A DNA stretch of 64,000 nt from contig NZ_BRZA01000003.1 in NCBI RefSeq assembly GCF_026012395.1, positions 62,001-126,000 on the forward strand, written 5' to 3'. The DNA is from Lysinibacillus piscis. GTDB taxonomy: Bacteria; Bacillota; Bacilli; Bacillales_A; Planococcaceae. Positions 8,379 to 15,867 of the stretch are shown in pieces (position 1 is the stretch's first letter; every line of letters begins with the position of its first letter). The notes under the pieces are model-generated. The model was given only the letters and a program-made list of their open reading frames with translations, ran no database searches and was not told the origin of the DNA. A program made the position numbers and the translations under genes.

Positions 8379-8487
8379 TTTATCTCATATTAACAGGCTG
8401 TAAGATGCTCGCTTTAAAAGAGAAGATGAAATCACTCTGTTCAATGGGGATGAGGAACCCCACTGATTGAAGGTCCACTTTATAAAG
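8379..8487 (+). repeat. Dispersed repeat family 1, copy 1
   Basis: Carries ATTAACAGGCTGTAA at the left and GGAACCCCACTGATTGAAGG then TCCACTTTATAAAG at the right. The same blocks occur in opposite orientation at 13915-13999 and 41259-41357. The middle (TGCTCGCTTTAAAAGAGAAG) is specific to this copy. The right end contains the TAA stop of the acyltransferase gene. Confidence 0.6.
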
Positions 8488-9304
8488 CTAACAAAGCACG
8501 CTTTACTAATAAGTAACTATGCACATAATCTGACTGCTTTTTTAAACGGACAATCGCATAGCCTTGGTCAAATAATGTAGTCAAAATCATGCGTACTTTA
8601 TAGCGCCAATCCTCTGCTAATTTAGGGCTTTCTATTTTTAATTTTTGTAAATATTGTGGTATAGGCAATAAATAAGCATCTTTATAAAAGGACTGTCCCG
8701 CTTGAAATAACCCTTCTTTATCGAGCATAGGTAAGCCATCAGCTGTCAATGACCATGCAACAATTTCTTCCGCCTCTTCCTCTAATTCATCTAAGCTATC
8801 CTCTCCACGATTACGATCAAGCCACCATTCTATAGCTAATCTATCAGAAGGTAACCCTTCATTAAAATCATCCTGTAATGGCCCATAATAATCATTTTTA
8901 TATTGATAGCTTATCGCATGTAGTTTCAAAAAGGCTAAATTAGCCAAAGTAGCCTCTAGAGGTTCAATCAACCAACGAATCAATTGGAAACCATTCTCTT
9001 TTGCATACTCTTGTTGTGCATGTTTTAATAATTCACCCACACCTTGTTCACGATATGCTTTTTCTACACCAATCATGTGCGAATGTAAATACATTTGCCC
9101 CTCTTGCTGGCCGATAAAACAATAGTTGAAGCCAATCAATTTATCAGCTAAATAGGCGCCTAGTACCAAACCACCATTATGAATAACCGCTAACAATTGA
9201 TGGGATGGAATTGCTTGACTTCCCCAAATTTCAGCATTTAAGTTTTGCACTGCCCCAATTTCTTCATGTGTTACGATTTTACGAATTTGTACGTCATCTA
9301 ACAT
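8480..9304 (-). CDS. GNAT N-acyltransferase (probable amino acid N-succinyltransferase)
   Basis: A 274-residue protein with an N-terminal GNAT fold. The acetyl/acyl-CoA loop is YREQGVGELLK (near residue 100), preceded by the beta strand HMIGVEKA. The C-terminal third is an acidic, family-specific extension (DSLDELEEEAEEIV). Homologues in D-amino acid racemase clusters transfer succinyl from succinyl-CoA to D-amino acids. It overlaps the M20 gene by 1 base and is followed by the racemase, fitting a three-step pathway. The last codon and stop (CTTTATAAAG) lie in a dispersed repeat. The acyl donor is inferred from the pathway. Confidence 0.72.
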   Translation of the reverse strand: MLDDVQIRKIVTHEEIGAVQNLNAEIWGSQAIPSHQLLAVIHNGGLVLGAYLADKLIGFNYCFIGQQEGQMYLHSHMIGVEKAYREQGVGELLKHAQQEYAKENGFQLIRWLIEPLEATLANLAFLKLHAISYQYKNDYYGPLQDDFNEGLPSDRLAIEWWLDRNRGEDSLDELEEEAEEIVAWSLTADGLPMLDKEGLFQAGQSFYKDAYLLPIPQYLQKLKIESPKLAEDWRYKVRMILTTLFDQGYAIVRLKKQSDYVHSYLLVKRALLAL

Positions 9305-10449
9305 TATGCTGATGCCTCCTTCGCATTCCCCGCTTCTAATGCTAATAATACGGTTCTCGTCAAAATTTCTACACCTGTTACTAATCGTGCTTGCTTAAAG
9401 TGCATTTTCGGGTGATGTAGCCCTGGCGTTAAGCCACAGCCTAGACCTAACATCGTTGTTTTCAAATGTGGTCGTTCCACAGCATAATGATGGAAATCCT
9501 CTCCCCCTGGTGTACGTATTGGCTCCCGAAGATTAGATAGCCCTACTGCCTGTACAATGGCTTGCTCCATAATATATTGAGCTGTCGGATCAACCTCCGC
9601 TGCCACAATATTAGCAACTGTGCGCAATTTAATTTGTACATCATGCAGTATTTGAGCCGAATTAATCACACGTGTCACACCTTGTGCTAATGTATCCATG
9701 ACATCGTTTTGCTGCGCTCTTATATCAATGGTAAATGAACCTTTCCCAGGAATAATATTGCCAGATTCTCCACCAGCCTGAAATTTTGTCATTTTAATTG
9801 ATACTGGAATCATTGGGTCTGTATGGATTGTCCGTAAATCCTCAAGAATCGTCGCTCCTACCTCAATGGCATTTACACCCAAATGTGGTCTTGCAGCATG
9901 GGCATCCTCACCTATAATTTCTCCTTCTAGCATACGCGAAGCACCATGGTATAATGCTGCGCAGTACGTGCCATCTTCTAATTCCTGTATAGGTCTTACA
10001 TGAACACCAAAGAGAAAATCTAAATCATCAATAATCCCTTCTTTTAATACAGCTAATGCACCTGTTCCTTTTTCTTCAGCTGGCTGAAAAATCACGCGAA
10101 TTGTGCCACTAAATGCTTTTACTTGTTCTTTTAATAGTAATATTGCACCAATCGCAATAGTCATGTGTCCATCATGCCCACAAGAATGGTTCGCTCGAAA
10201 CTCTCCATCAACCTCTTGCCATAGTGCATCAATATCCGTACGTAATCCTACCTTTGGGTAACCTTTTCCTATATCAACATATAGCCCTGTACAATGTTGA
10301 AAACGCACAGGTTTAAAGCCTTCCTTTGTTAATAAATCAAAAATATAATTCGTTGTTTCTACCTCATGCCAGCTTACCTCTGGATGTGCATGTAAATGTG
10401 TAAATATTTCCATCAATCTCGGTCTTAACCGTCCCAATTCTTCCTTCAT
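9304..10449 (-). CDS. M20-family N-acyl-L-amino acid amidohydrolase
   Basis: A 381-residue metallopeptidase-like deacylase of the M20D/AmhX-HipO group. Metal and catalytic motifs are CGHDGHM (about residues 90-96), PAEEKGTGA (catalytic Glu pair, about 127), the dimerization-domain His in HAARPH, and the C-terminal HHPKMHF. It would remove the succinyl or acetyl group from N-acyl-L-amino acids, completing the pathway with the GNAT and racemase genes. It is the first gene of the operon, with AAGGGGCTGACGGGCT before the ATG. The exact acyl specificity cannot be read from sequence. Confidence 0.8.
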   Translation of the reverse strand: MKEELGRLRPRLMEIFTHLHAHPEVSWHEVETTNYIFDLLTKEGFKPVRFQHCTGLYVDIGKGYPKVGLRTDIDALWQEVDGEFRANHSCGHDGHMTIAIGAILLLKEQVKAFSGTIRVIFQPAEEKGTGALAVLKEGIIDDLDFLFGVHVRPIQELEDGTYCAALYHGASRMLEGEIIGEDAHAARPHLGVNAIEVGATILEDLRTIHTDPMIPVSIKMTKFQAGGESGNIIPGKGSFTIDIRAQQNDVMDTLAQGVTRVINSAQILHDVQIKLRTVANIVAAEVDPTAQYIMEQAIVQAVGLSNLREPIRTPGGEDFHHYAVERPHLKTTMLGLGCGLTPGLHHPKMHFKQARLVTGVEILTRTVLLALEAGNAKEASA

Positions 10450-10533
10450 AGCCCGTCAGCCCCTTAAACTTTCATACTAGTAAGACCATTATAACGAAAA
10501 ATACTCTTTTTCCATATAGGAACTTGTCGGTAT

Positions 10534-10552
10534 ATTCAGTATATTTCTGAAT
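10534..10552 (-). promoter_or_regulatory. Inverted repeat upstream of the deacylase operon
   Basis: ATTCAG and CTGAAT flank a 7-base AT spacer, about 85 bases before the M20 gene start. It could be an operator for a regulator not in the window. No regulator gene is linked, so this is tentative. Confidence 0.3.
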
Positions 10553-10570
10553 TATTTACTGTCAACACAA

Positions 10571-10606
10571 AAAATGCAAGCACAGTCACCGCTGCACTTG
10601 CATTTT
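10571..10606 (-). terminator. Terminator of the peptide transporter gene
   Basis: Stem AAAATGCAAG / CTTGCATTTT with a 16-base loop that can pair further (TGCAGCGGTGACTGTGC). On the minus strand it ends in TTTTTTGTG. It lies just past the stop at 10617. Confidence 0.85.
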
Positions 10607-10616
10607 CTTCGTTTAT

Positions 10617-12104
10617 TTAATTAATACCACGCATCGCTTTTGAGATGATTGGTGAGAAGGCTAATAGAATAATCCCTAATACAATAGATAAAGAACCTAA
10701 GAAACCAAAGTAAGTAAATTCACTTACCACTTCATACACTCGCACTAATTGCGCATTGATTGCTTGTGCAGCTGCACTTGTTAAAAACCATAAAGACATT
10801 GTTTGTGCAGCAAAGGCTTTTGGCGCTAATTTTGTAGTGGCTGATAATCCTACAGGGGATAATAATAGCTCTCCCACAACAACTAAGAAGAACGATAAAA
10901 CCAACCATAATGGACTAACTAATGTTGCACCATCTGATAAATGTGCTGGTAACATCATCACTAGGAATGATAACCCTGCGAAAAATAGTGAGTATGCAAA
11001 TTTTCGTGGTGTCGATGGTTGCTTGTCTCCCCATTTTAACCACAATGTTGCAAATAGTGGTGCCAATGTAATGATAAATAATGGGTTCAATGATTGGAAC
11101 CAAGATGATTTAATTTCAAAGCTACCGAACGTTAAACGTGTGCGCTCATCTGCATATGTTGCTAAAATCGTAGACCCTTGCTCTTGAATTGCCCAGAACA
11201 TAACAGCGGATACAAACAACGGAATATAAGCCAGCAAACGAGATTTTTCGTCTTTCGTTGTCTTATTACTACGGTACATATAAATAAAGAAGATTGTTGG
11301 AATAATAATCCCTAATGCTGTAATTAATAAGCTAAAGACATTCATTGTTAAATAACCTGTCTTAATACCCACAGCACCCAACACAATAATGATTATTGCA
11401 ATAAGCCCAAATTGTGTGAAAATTTTCTTCTTTTCTTCAGGTTTTAACGGATTATTTACTTGTAAGCCCGCTAAGCCTAAATATTTTTTCTCTGTTAATT
11501 TAAAGACCACTAAACCAAGTAGCATCCCAACGGCAGCCAATCCAAAGCCAAGGTGGAAGCTATATGTTTGTCCAATTGTTCCTACGATAAACGGTGCAAT
11601 AAATGCCCCCATGTTAATTCCCATATAGAAGATAGAGAACCCTGCATCACGACGGCTATCTGTTTCAGCATAAAAGTCACCCACAATACTTGAAACGTTT
11701 GGTTTTAGTAAACCTGTTCCGATAACGATAAAGGCCATTGAAGCAAATAGCATGCTTAGACCACCAGGAAGTGCCAACAAAATATGACCAACCATAATTA
11801 ACACGCCACCGTAAAAAATCGTTTTGCGTGTTCCCAGTAATCGGTCAGCAATCCAACCACCAATAATACCTGACATATAAACGAGCGAACCATAAATAGC
11901 CATAATAGAGTTGGCTGTTCCACGATCTAACCCTAGACCACCTTGGTTTAATTCATAGTACATGAAGAAAATCAAGATAGCTCTCATACCATAGTAGGAA
12001 AAGCGCTCCCAAAACTCAGTGAAAAATAATGTAAAGAGCCCTTTAGGATGTCCTACAAACCCCTTCTGAGGGACAGAATTAACAATTTCTTCTTTAGTAG
12101 ACAT
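10617..12104 (-). CDS. dtpT: POT-family proton-coupled di/tripeptide transporter
   Basis: A 495-residue protein with about 14 membrane segments. The family signature appears near the N-terminus as FTEFWERFSYYGMRAIL, the ExxER-type proton-coupling motif (E-F-W-E-R) in helix 1. A second signature, FSIFYMGINMGAFIAPF, follows near residue 160. It imports di- and tripeptides with protons. Transcribed alone, with its own terminator and more than 300 bases of AT-rich upstream sequence. The Lactococcus name DtpT is used for the family; peptide preference is not known. Confidence 0.9.
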   Translation of the reverse strand: MSTKEEIVNSVPQKGFVGHPKGLFTLFFTEFWERFSYYGMRAILIFFMYYELNQGGLGLDRGTANSIMAIYGSLVYMSGIIGGWIADRLLGTRKTIFYGGVLIMVGHILLALPGGLSMLFASMAFIVIGTGLLKPNVSSIVGDFYAETDSRRDAGFSIFYMGINMGAFIAPFIVGTIGQTYSFHLGFGLAAVGMLLGLVVFKLTEKKYLGLAGLQVNNPLKPEEKKKIFTQFGLIAIIIIVLGAVGIKTGYLTMNVFSLLITALGIIIPTIFFIYMYRSNKTTKDEKSRLLAYIPLFVSAVMFWAIQEQGSTILATYADERTRLTFGSFEIKSSWFQSLNPLFIITLAPLFATLWLKWGDKQPSTPRKFAYSLFFAGLSFLVMMLPAHLSDGATLVSPLWLVLSFFLVVVGELLLSPVGLSATTKLAPKAFAAQTMSLWFLTSAAAQAINAQLVRVYEVVSEFTYFGFLGSLSIVLGIILLAFSPIISKAMRGIN

Positions 12105-12384
12105 GTTTATATTCTCTTCTTTCTCATTTAACTATTTTTGTACAAACTATTATTAAAAAATAATAAACTTTGTTTCATCATCCTAAAATGTTTTTATCTG
12201 TTTAGCAAGAGTTTTATAAAATGTTGAAAATTTGATATTATTCTAAAATTTCAGATTAAAATTACTTAAAAGCATCATAATAAGGAATTTAAAATATCCT
12301 TTAACTTCTGCACTATAAATTATTCCAAAATATTTTATAATCAAATTTTTCAATCATTAATAACTTTCTATGACTGTTTAAATG
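12105..12384. other. AT-rich intergenic region between dtpT and marR
   Basis: About 280 very AT-rich bases between two divergent genes. They must carry the dtpT promoter, with AGAAGAG as its weak ribosome site just before 12104. Nothing else with a clear consensus was seen: no ORF with a ribosome site and no strong hairpin. Confidence 0.5.
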
Positions 12385-12431
12385 TTGACAATGTCCACTA
12401 AACAACCTACATTATTAGTTGACATAGTCCA
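12385..12431 (+). promoter_or_regulatory. marR promoter with two putative MarR sites
   Basis: TTGACAATGTCCA at 12385 and TTGACATAGTCCA at 12419 are near-identical direct repeats 34 bp apart. Each is itself a partial inverted repeat (TTGACA..TGTCCA). The first can act as a -35 element with TACATT 17 bases downstream. Sites like these in front of a MarR gene suggest autorepression. Confidence 0.5.
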
Positions 12432-12448
12432 CAAAAAAGGAGGCTGTT

Positions 12449-12898
12449 ATGAATAACAATAAACAGCTCATTACTACTATTCGACAATTCAACAGATTTT
12501 ATGCAAATATTCTTGGCTTATTAGATCAACACGTACTGAATACTGGCTACTCTTTGACAGAAGCTCGCATTATTTTAGAAATCGGCTTCATACAGCCATG
12601 TATCGCCAATCAGTTAGTTGACAAGTTAACTATTGACCGAAGCTACATGAGTAGAATCATTACTAAGCTTAGTAATGATGGCATCCTTAGTAAAGAAACA
12701 TCTACAACAGACAATCGAATAAGCCTTATTCATTTAACTTCTAAAGGAATGACTTTATTTAATCAGTTAAATGAACGGTCAGACGAGCAAATTATGAAAT
12801 TACTACATGACTTATCACAAGAGGAAATAGCAGAAATACATAATGCCATGTTACTGATTCAGCGGAAATTAGGAGGAGATCTACATGATACGATTTGA
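12449..12898 (+). CDS. MarR-family transcriptional regulator
   Basis: A 149-residue winged-helix protein: a dimerization helix, then IANQLVDKLTIDRSYMSRIITKL as recognition helix region (about residues 52-74), and the wing with DNRISLIHLTSKG. Such proteins usually repress their own operon and respond to a small ligand. AAAAAAGGAGGCTGTT precedes the ATG. The stop overlaps the start of the threonine aldolase-like gene by 14 bases, so the two are translationally coupled. The regulated targets presumably include that gene. The ligand is unknown. Confidence 0.85.
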   Translation: MNNNKQLITTIRQFNRFYANILGLLDQHVLNTGYSLTEARIILEIGFIQPCIANQLVDKLTIDRSYMSRIITKLSNDGILSKETSTTDNRISLIHLTSKGMTLFNQLNERSDEQIMKLLHDLSQEEIAEIHNAMLLIQRKLGGDLHDTI

Positions 12899-13952
12899 AA
12901 ATGATTATGCAGAGGGTGCACATAGAAAGATTCTTCAAAAAATATTGGAGACCAATGAGGAACAAACACCTGGCTATGGTACAGATGTTCATTGTGAAAA
13001 TGCAAGAGCCTTCATTCGCAAAGCATGTGATACAGCAGATGCAGATATCCATTTTCTAGTTGGTGGCACACAGACAAATGCAACAGTGATTGCTTCCATT
13101 TTACGTCCACATCAAGGTATAGTTGCAGCTATAACAGGGCATATTGCTATACATGAAACAGGAGCTATCGAAGCTACTGGTCATAAGGTATTAACATTAC
13201 CAAGTGATGATGGAAAAATCCAAGCTGAACAAGTACAAGCATTATATGCCGCTCACTGGAATGACGCTGCCCATGAGCATATTGTACAGCCAGGTATGGT
13301 GTACATCTCTCACCCTACTGAAAATGGTACAACTTACAGTAAAGCTAAATTAGAAGAGCTAAGTGCCATATGTCGTAAATATAACCTACCATTATTCTTG
13401 GATGGTGCTCGCTTAGGCTACGGTTTGGCTTCAAAGAATAGCGATTTAACATTAGTAGATATCGCAAGACTTTGTGATGTGTTTTATATTGGTGGAACAA
13501 AGGTAGGTGCATTGTTTGGAGAAGCCGTCGTCATCGTGAATGATAGCCTCAAAAAAGACTTTCGCTATTTGATGAAACAAAGAGGTGGCTTACTGGCTAA
13601 GGGACGATTATTAGGTATCCAGTTTGAAACTTTATTTGAAGCTGGCTTATACGAAAAGATTTCCTATCATGCTGTTGAATTAGCTATGCGCATTCGTCAA
13701 GCTTTTGTTGAAAAGGGCGTATCCCTGCGCTACGATTCTATGACCAATCAACAATTCCCTATTTTATCAAAGGAAGCGATTACGCTATTGAGTGAAAAAT
13801 ATGCCTTTTCACTTTGGGAACCATTCAATGATACTCATACTGTTGTGAGATTTTGTACAAGCTGGGCAACCAAAAAAGAGCACGTAGAAATGCTCATAGA
13901 GGATATTCATAAAGTAAACCTTCAATCGGTGGGGGTTCCTTCCTCCCAGTGA
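12885..13952 (+). CDS. Low-specificity threonine aldolase-type PLP enzyme
   Basis: A 355-residue fold-type I PLP enzyme of the threonine aldolase / beta-eliminating lyase family. Recognizable parts are GYGTDVHCENA near residue 31, FLVGGTQTNATVIA, GHIAIHETGAIEATGHKV, LDGARLGYG (Asp-Gly-Ala contacting PLP) and the PLP lysine in YIGGTKVGALFGE (about residue 208). It would cleave L-threonine or related beta-hydroxy amino acids to glycine and an aldehyde. It is coupled to the upstream MarR gene. Its last dozen codons (after EDIHKVN) and the stop are formed by a dispersed repeat, so the native C-terminus was probably replaced. Substrate uncertain. Confidence 0.82.
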   Translation: MIRFENDYAEGAHRKILQKILETNEEQTPGYGTDVHCENARAFIRKACDTADADIHFLVGGTQTNATVIASILRPHQGIVAAITGHIAIHETGAIEATGHKVLTLPSDDGKIQAEQVQALYAAHWNDAAHEHIVQPGMVYISHPTENGTTYSKAKLEELSAICRKYNLPLFLDGARLGYGLASKNSDLTLVDIARLCDVFYIGGTKVGALFGEAVVIVNDSLKKDFRYLMKQRGGLLAKGRLLGIQFETLFEAGLYEKISYHAVELAMRIRQAFVEKGVSLRYDSMTNQQFPILSKEAITLLSEKYAFSLWEPFNDTHTVVRFCTSWATKKEHVEMLIEDIHKVNLQSVGVPSSQ

Positions 13953-13999
13953 TTGAAGGTTCACCAATCAGGTTTTACAGGCTGTTGATAAGGGATAAA
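13915..13999 (-). repeat. Dispersed repeat family 1, copy 2
   Basis: Contains CCTTCAATCGG and CAGTGATTGAAGG as inverted arms around GGGGGTTCCTTCCTCC, then CACCAATCAGG, TTACAGGCTGTTGAT and GGGATAAA. Matches copy 3 (41259-41357) closely in the same orientation and copy 1 (8379-8487) in the other. It overlaps the end of the threonine aldolase-like gene and may also act as its terminator. Confidence 0.6.
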
Positions 14000-14047
14000 T
14001 TAAAAATTTAACGTAATCCGTCAGAGGTCGCCCACTTCAAGTGTAGC

Positions 14048-14245
14048 TAAGTGGGGTTTAGTTCACCTCTAAACGAGCAAAAGCAAGTATCACGACGTAA
14101 AATCGATCGCCTGATGAATGAAGCGTGCCTTGTTTCAAATCTATACAGTGGCAGGCATAGTTTAAACCACACCAATCAAACTGTAACGAAGCACCAGTAA
14201 AGAACATGTTGAAGTTTCGTTAGATAATCGTACTTTTCTGACGGA
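14048..14245 (+). pseudogene. Relic of an IS3-family transposase (OrfB)
   Basis: One frame from about 14075 reads EQKQVSRRKIDRLMNEACLV, which matches the N-terminal helix region of IS3/IS150 integrases (VSRRRIGRIMKEQGLVS). It then hits a stop at 14198-14200. In another frame the sequence continues with NEAPVKNMLKF, matching the NES..NVLNREF stretch that follows in IS3 OrfB. Both ends of the gene are gone and frames are broken, so it is non-functional. Flanking 9-bp inverted repeats, TCCGTCAGA (14017) and TCTGACGGA (14237), and a hairpin CCCACTT...AAGTGGG (14031-14055) may be further remains. It borders the Rgg island. Confidence 0.55.
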
Positions 14246-14277
14246 CCCTCTGTTGAACTCAACTTATAAAAAAAATA

Positions 14278-14314
14278 AACAGCTTGAACCTAATAGGAAT
14301 GGCTCAAGCTGTTT
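14278..14314 (-). terminator. Terminator of the secreted-protein operon
   Basis: Long stem AAACAGCTTGAGCC / GGTTCAAGCTGTTT with a 9-base loop on the minus strand, followed by ATTTTTTTT. It ends the operon of 14326-15752. Confidence 0.9.
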
Positions 14315-14325
14315 AAGAAATATAG

Positions 14326-14979
14326 TTATTTCTTTTCATTGGATATTTTTAATAAAATGTCTTGAAGCGTAGGAAGAAATTTTTCTTCCCCCTCATTTAG
14401 TAAGTGAAAATAATCATCCTCACTGCTTGGGAATTTGTTTGTAGTCCAAAAGTCAACTTGAGCTAGTCCATTTTTGTAAGAAATTAAATATGAAGTACTT
14501 GAAATAGATACTATATTTTGATATTCAGTATCTACAAATTCAATTCTTCCAGGGCTAAAACTCTGTAGACTTACTATTTTTGTATTTGTAAACTCTGGCG
14601 CATAAATTAGATTTAGTCTGACTAAAATTGTTTCATCTTTGCTTAAATAAAATATTTCATATCGACTCGGACGACTTGAATCATTATCTACTCCATCATG
14701 GTTCCTAATATCTAATGTTTGATAATCAGGGAATGATGTTAAACTTCTATTTAGACTTTCACCCGTTGTAATTTTGTCAAAACCTTCAGGGCTTAATTTT
14801 TCTTTAAGCATCAAAACATCACTATTAAACTCATTATATTTATTAATAGGCTTATCTTCCTCAGCTGTATGACTCGATAAATACTCATTTCTAATTAATA
14901 ATAGGACTAACAATAATAAAGTTAGCAAGATTAACCATGATAGATGTTTTTTTCTTAATGACATAATGATAGTTTTCAT
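14326..14979 (-). CDS. Membrane-anchored protein of unknown function
   Basis: A 217-residue protein not recognized as any named family. After a short basic segment (MSLRKKH) comes one hydrophobic helix, LILLTLLLLVLLLI (about residues 15-30). The rest is an extracytoplasmic, beta-rich, weakly acidic domain with no cysteines and no catalytic motif that I can see. An ATG at 14961 (MSLRKK) is an alternative start. It begins 3 bases after the secreted beta-rich protein gene and shares its terminator. It could be an immunity, assembly or surface partner of that protein; this is inference from position only. Its base composition is AT-rich like the island. Confidence 0.6.
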   Translation of the reverse strand: MKTIIMSLRKKHLSWLILLTLLLLVLLLIRNEYLSSHTAEEDKPINKYNEFNSDVLMLKEKLSPEGFDKITTGESLNRSLTSFPDYQTLDIRNHDGVDNDSSRPSRYEIFYLSKDETILVRLNLIYAPEFTNTKIVSLQSFSPGRIEFVDTEYQNIVSISSTSYLISYKNGLAQVDFWTTNKFPSSEDDYFHLLNEGEEKFLPTLQDILLKISNEKK

Positions 14980-14982
14980 ATC

Positions 14983-15648
14983 TTATTTATACATTTCGTA
15001 CGTAGCATCCCAAGACTCAGAATGAATGTCCTTACTTGTCGTATGAACTTTCATGGACACTGGAATAGATTGAACACTTGTATAGCCCGATGAAGAACCT
15101 GTATCTACATATTTTACTGACGCAGTTCCATTTATTGAAACACCTTTCCACCAAGTTCTGATTCCGCCCCATTTACCTCCTGGAATCTGATAAGGCCCGA
15201 AAGTGTAACCTACAGCTTCATTAGTAGATCTTGTTTGCTTGTATCCACCTGAAATTGATCCGCCAGCCTTTGCTAATAATTTCACTTTCAATTCTGCTGA
15301 AAACGTAACATTACCTGAAAATTCTGAACCTACACTCTCAGACCTAGTAACGTTAATAGTAATTGGAAATGGATTAGAACCTCTTGTATTATTATGTGAT
15401 ACTGATCCTATAGATTTAAATTGATTTATTGTGCTCGTGCCTGTATTTGGCACGAAGTCAACAAAAATTGGATTATCGTAACCAATAATGAAAGGGGTAA
15501 TAAGTTTACTTTCTTCAACTCCATTTATTAATGTCTCTTGTGGAGGCGCATAGTTCACTTTCGGCTCTTCTGCGTTTACTGTACTCGCAAAGCTCGTTCC
15601 CCACAGTATCGTTGATAAAGCTAAAACAGAAAATAAGTTTTTTTTCAT
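14983..15648 (-). CDS. Secreted beta-rich protein (possible pore-forming or surface-active toxin)
   Basis: A 221-residue protein with a classical signal peptide, cleavage likely after VNA near residue 26. The mature part is rich in Ser, Thr, Gly and Asn. Residues about 105-165 alternate polar and hydrophobic positions (SEFSGNVTFSAELKVKLLAK, then GGSISGGYKQTRS). Then come YTFGPYQIPGGKWGGIRTWW and a C-terminal WDATYEMYK. This alternation is seen in aerolysin-like amphipathic hairpins and in small secreted beta proteins of Firmicutes, but I recognize no specific family. There are no cysteines. AAAGGAGAATATCG precedes the ATG. It lies 56 bases downstream of the SHP-like ORF and probably is the main output of that operon. 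Confidence 0.6.
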   Translation of the reverse strand: MKKNLFSVLALSTILWGTSFASTVNAEEPKVNYAPPQETLINGVEESKLITPFIIGYDNPIFVDFVPNTGTSTINQFKSIGSVSHNNTRGSNPFPITINVTRSESVGSEFSGNVTFSAELKVKLLAKAGGSISGGYKQTRSTNEAVGYTFGPYQIPGGKWGGIRTWWKGVSINGTASVKYVDTGSSSGYTSVQSIPVSMKVHTTSKDIHSESWDATYEMYK

Positions 15649-15704
15649 TCGATATTCTCCTTTAATTTTTAATTTTAGAAAAAATACTGAACTTCCGATT
15701 CCCC

Positions 15705-15752
15705 TTAATTACCACCTATAATATCCCAAATTAATATAAAAAAATCTATCAT
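15705..15752 (-). CDS. Candidate SHP-type pheromone precursor (15 residues)
   Basis: Minus-strand ORF MIDFFILIWDIIGGN, with GGGGGTG seven bases before the ATG as ribosome site. Streptococcal short hydrophobic peptides (SHP) are encoded next to and divergent from rgg genes and end in forms such as DILIIVGG or EIIIIVGG. Here the hydrophobic core followed by W-D-I-I-G-G is a close formal match, and the ORF lies in the divergent gap before an Rgg-type gene. It would be exported, trimmed, re-imported and bound by the Rgg protein. It precedes the secreted-protein gene in the same orientation. The peptide is very short, so chance occurrence cannot be excluded. Confidence 0.6.
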   Translation of the reverse strand: MIDFFILIWDIIGGN

Positions 15753-15867
15753 AACAACACCCCCAAAATTATGTATAATAAGCATTACATATTATAGATA
15801 TTATCCATTTTAGGGATTTTTTCGTTTTTTTGTAAAGTATACTTGACTTAATTTAGGGGTGGTTGAA

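Noticed and set aside
10756-11187. 143-codon plus-strand ORF opposite dtpT
   Set aside because: Antisense shadow of a membrane protein gene; Asn/Pro/Thr-rich readings of this type recur opposite all transporter genes here.
14017-14245. A complete MITE or IS200/IS605 end bounded by TCCGTCAGA / TCTGACGGA
   Set aside because: The inverted repeats are only 9 bp and no target duplication is visible, while the interior matches an IS3 transposase; recorded as a relic instead.
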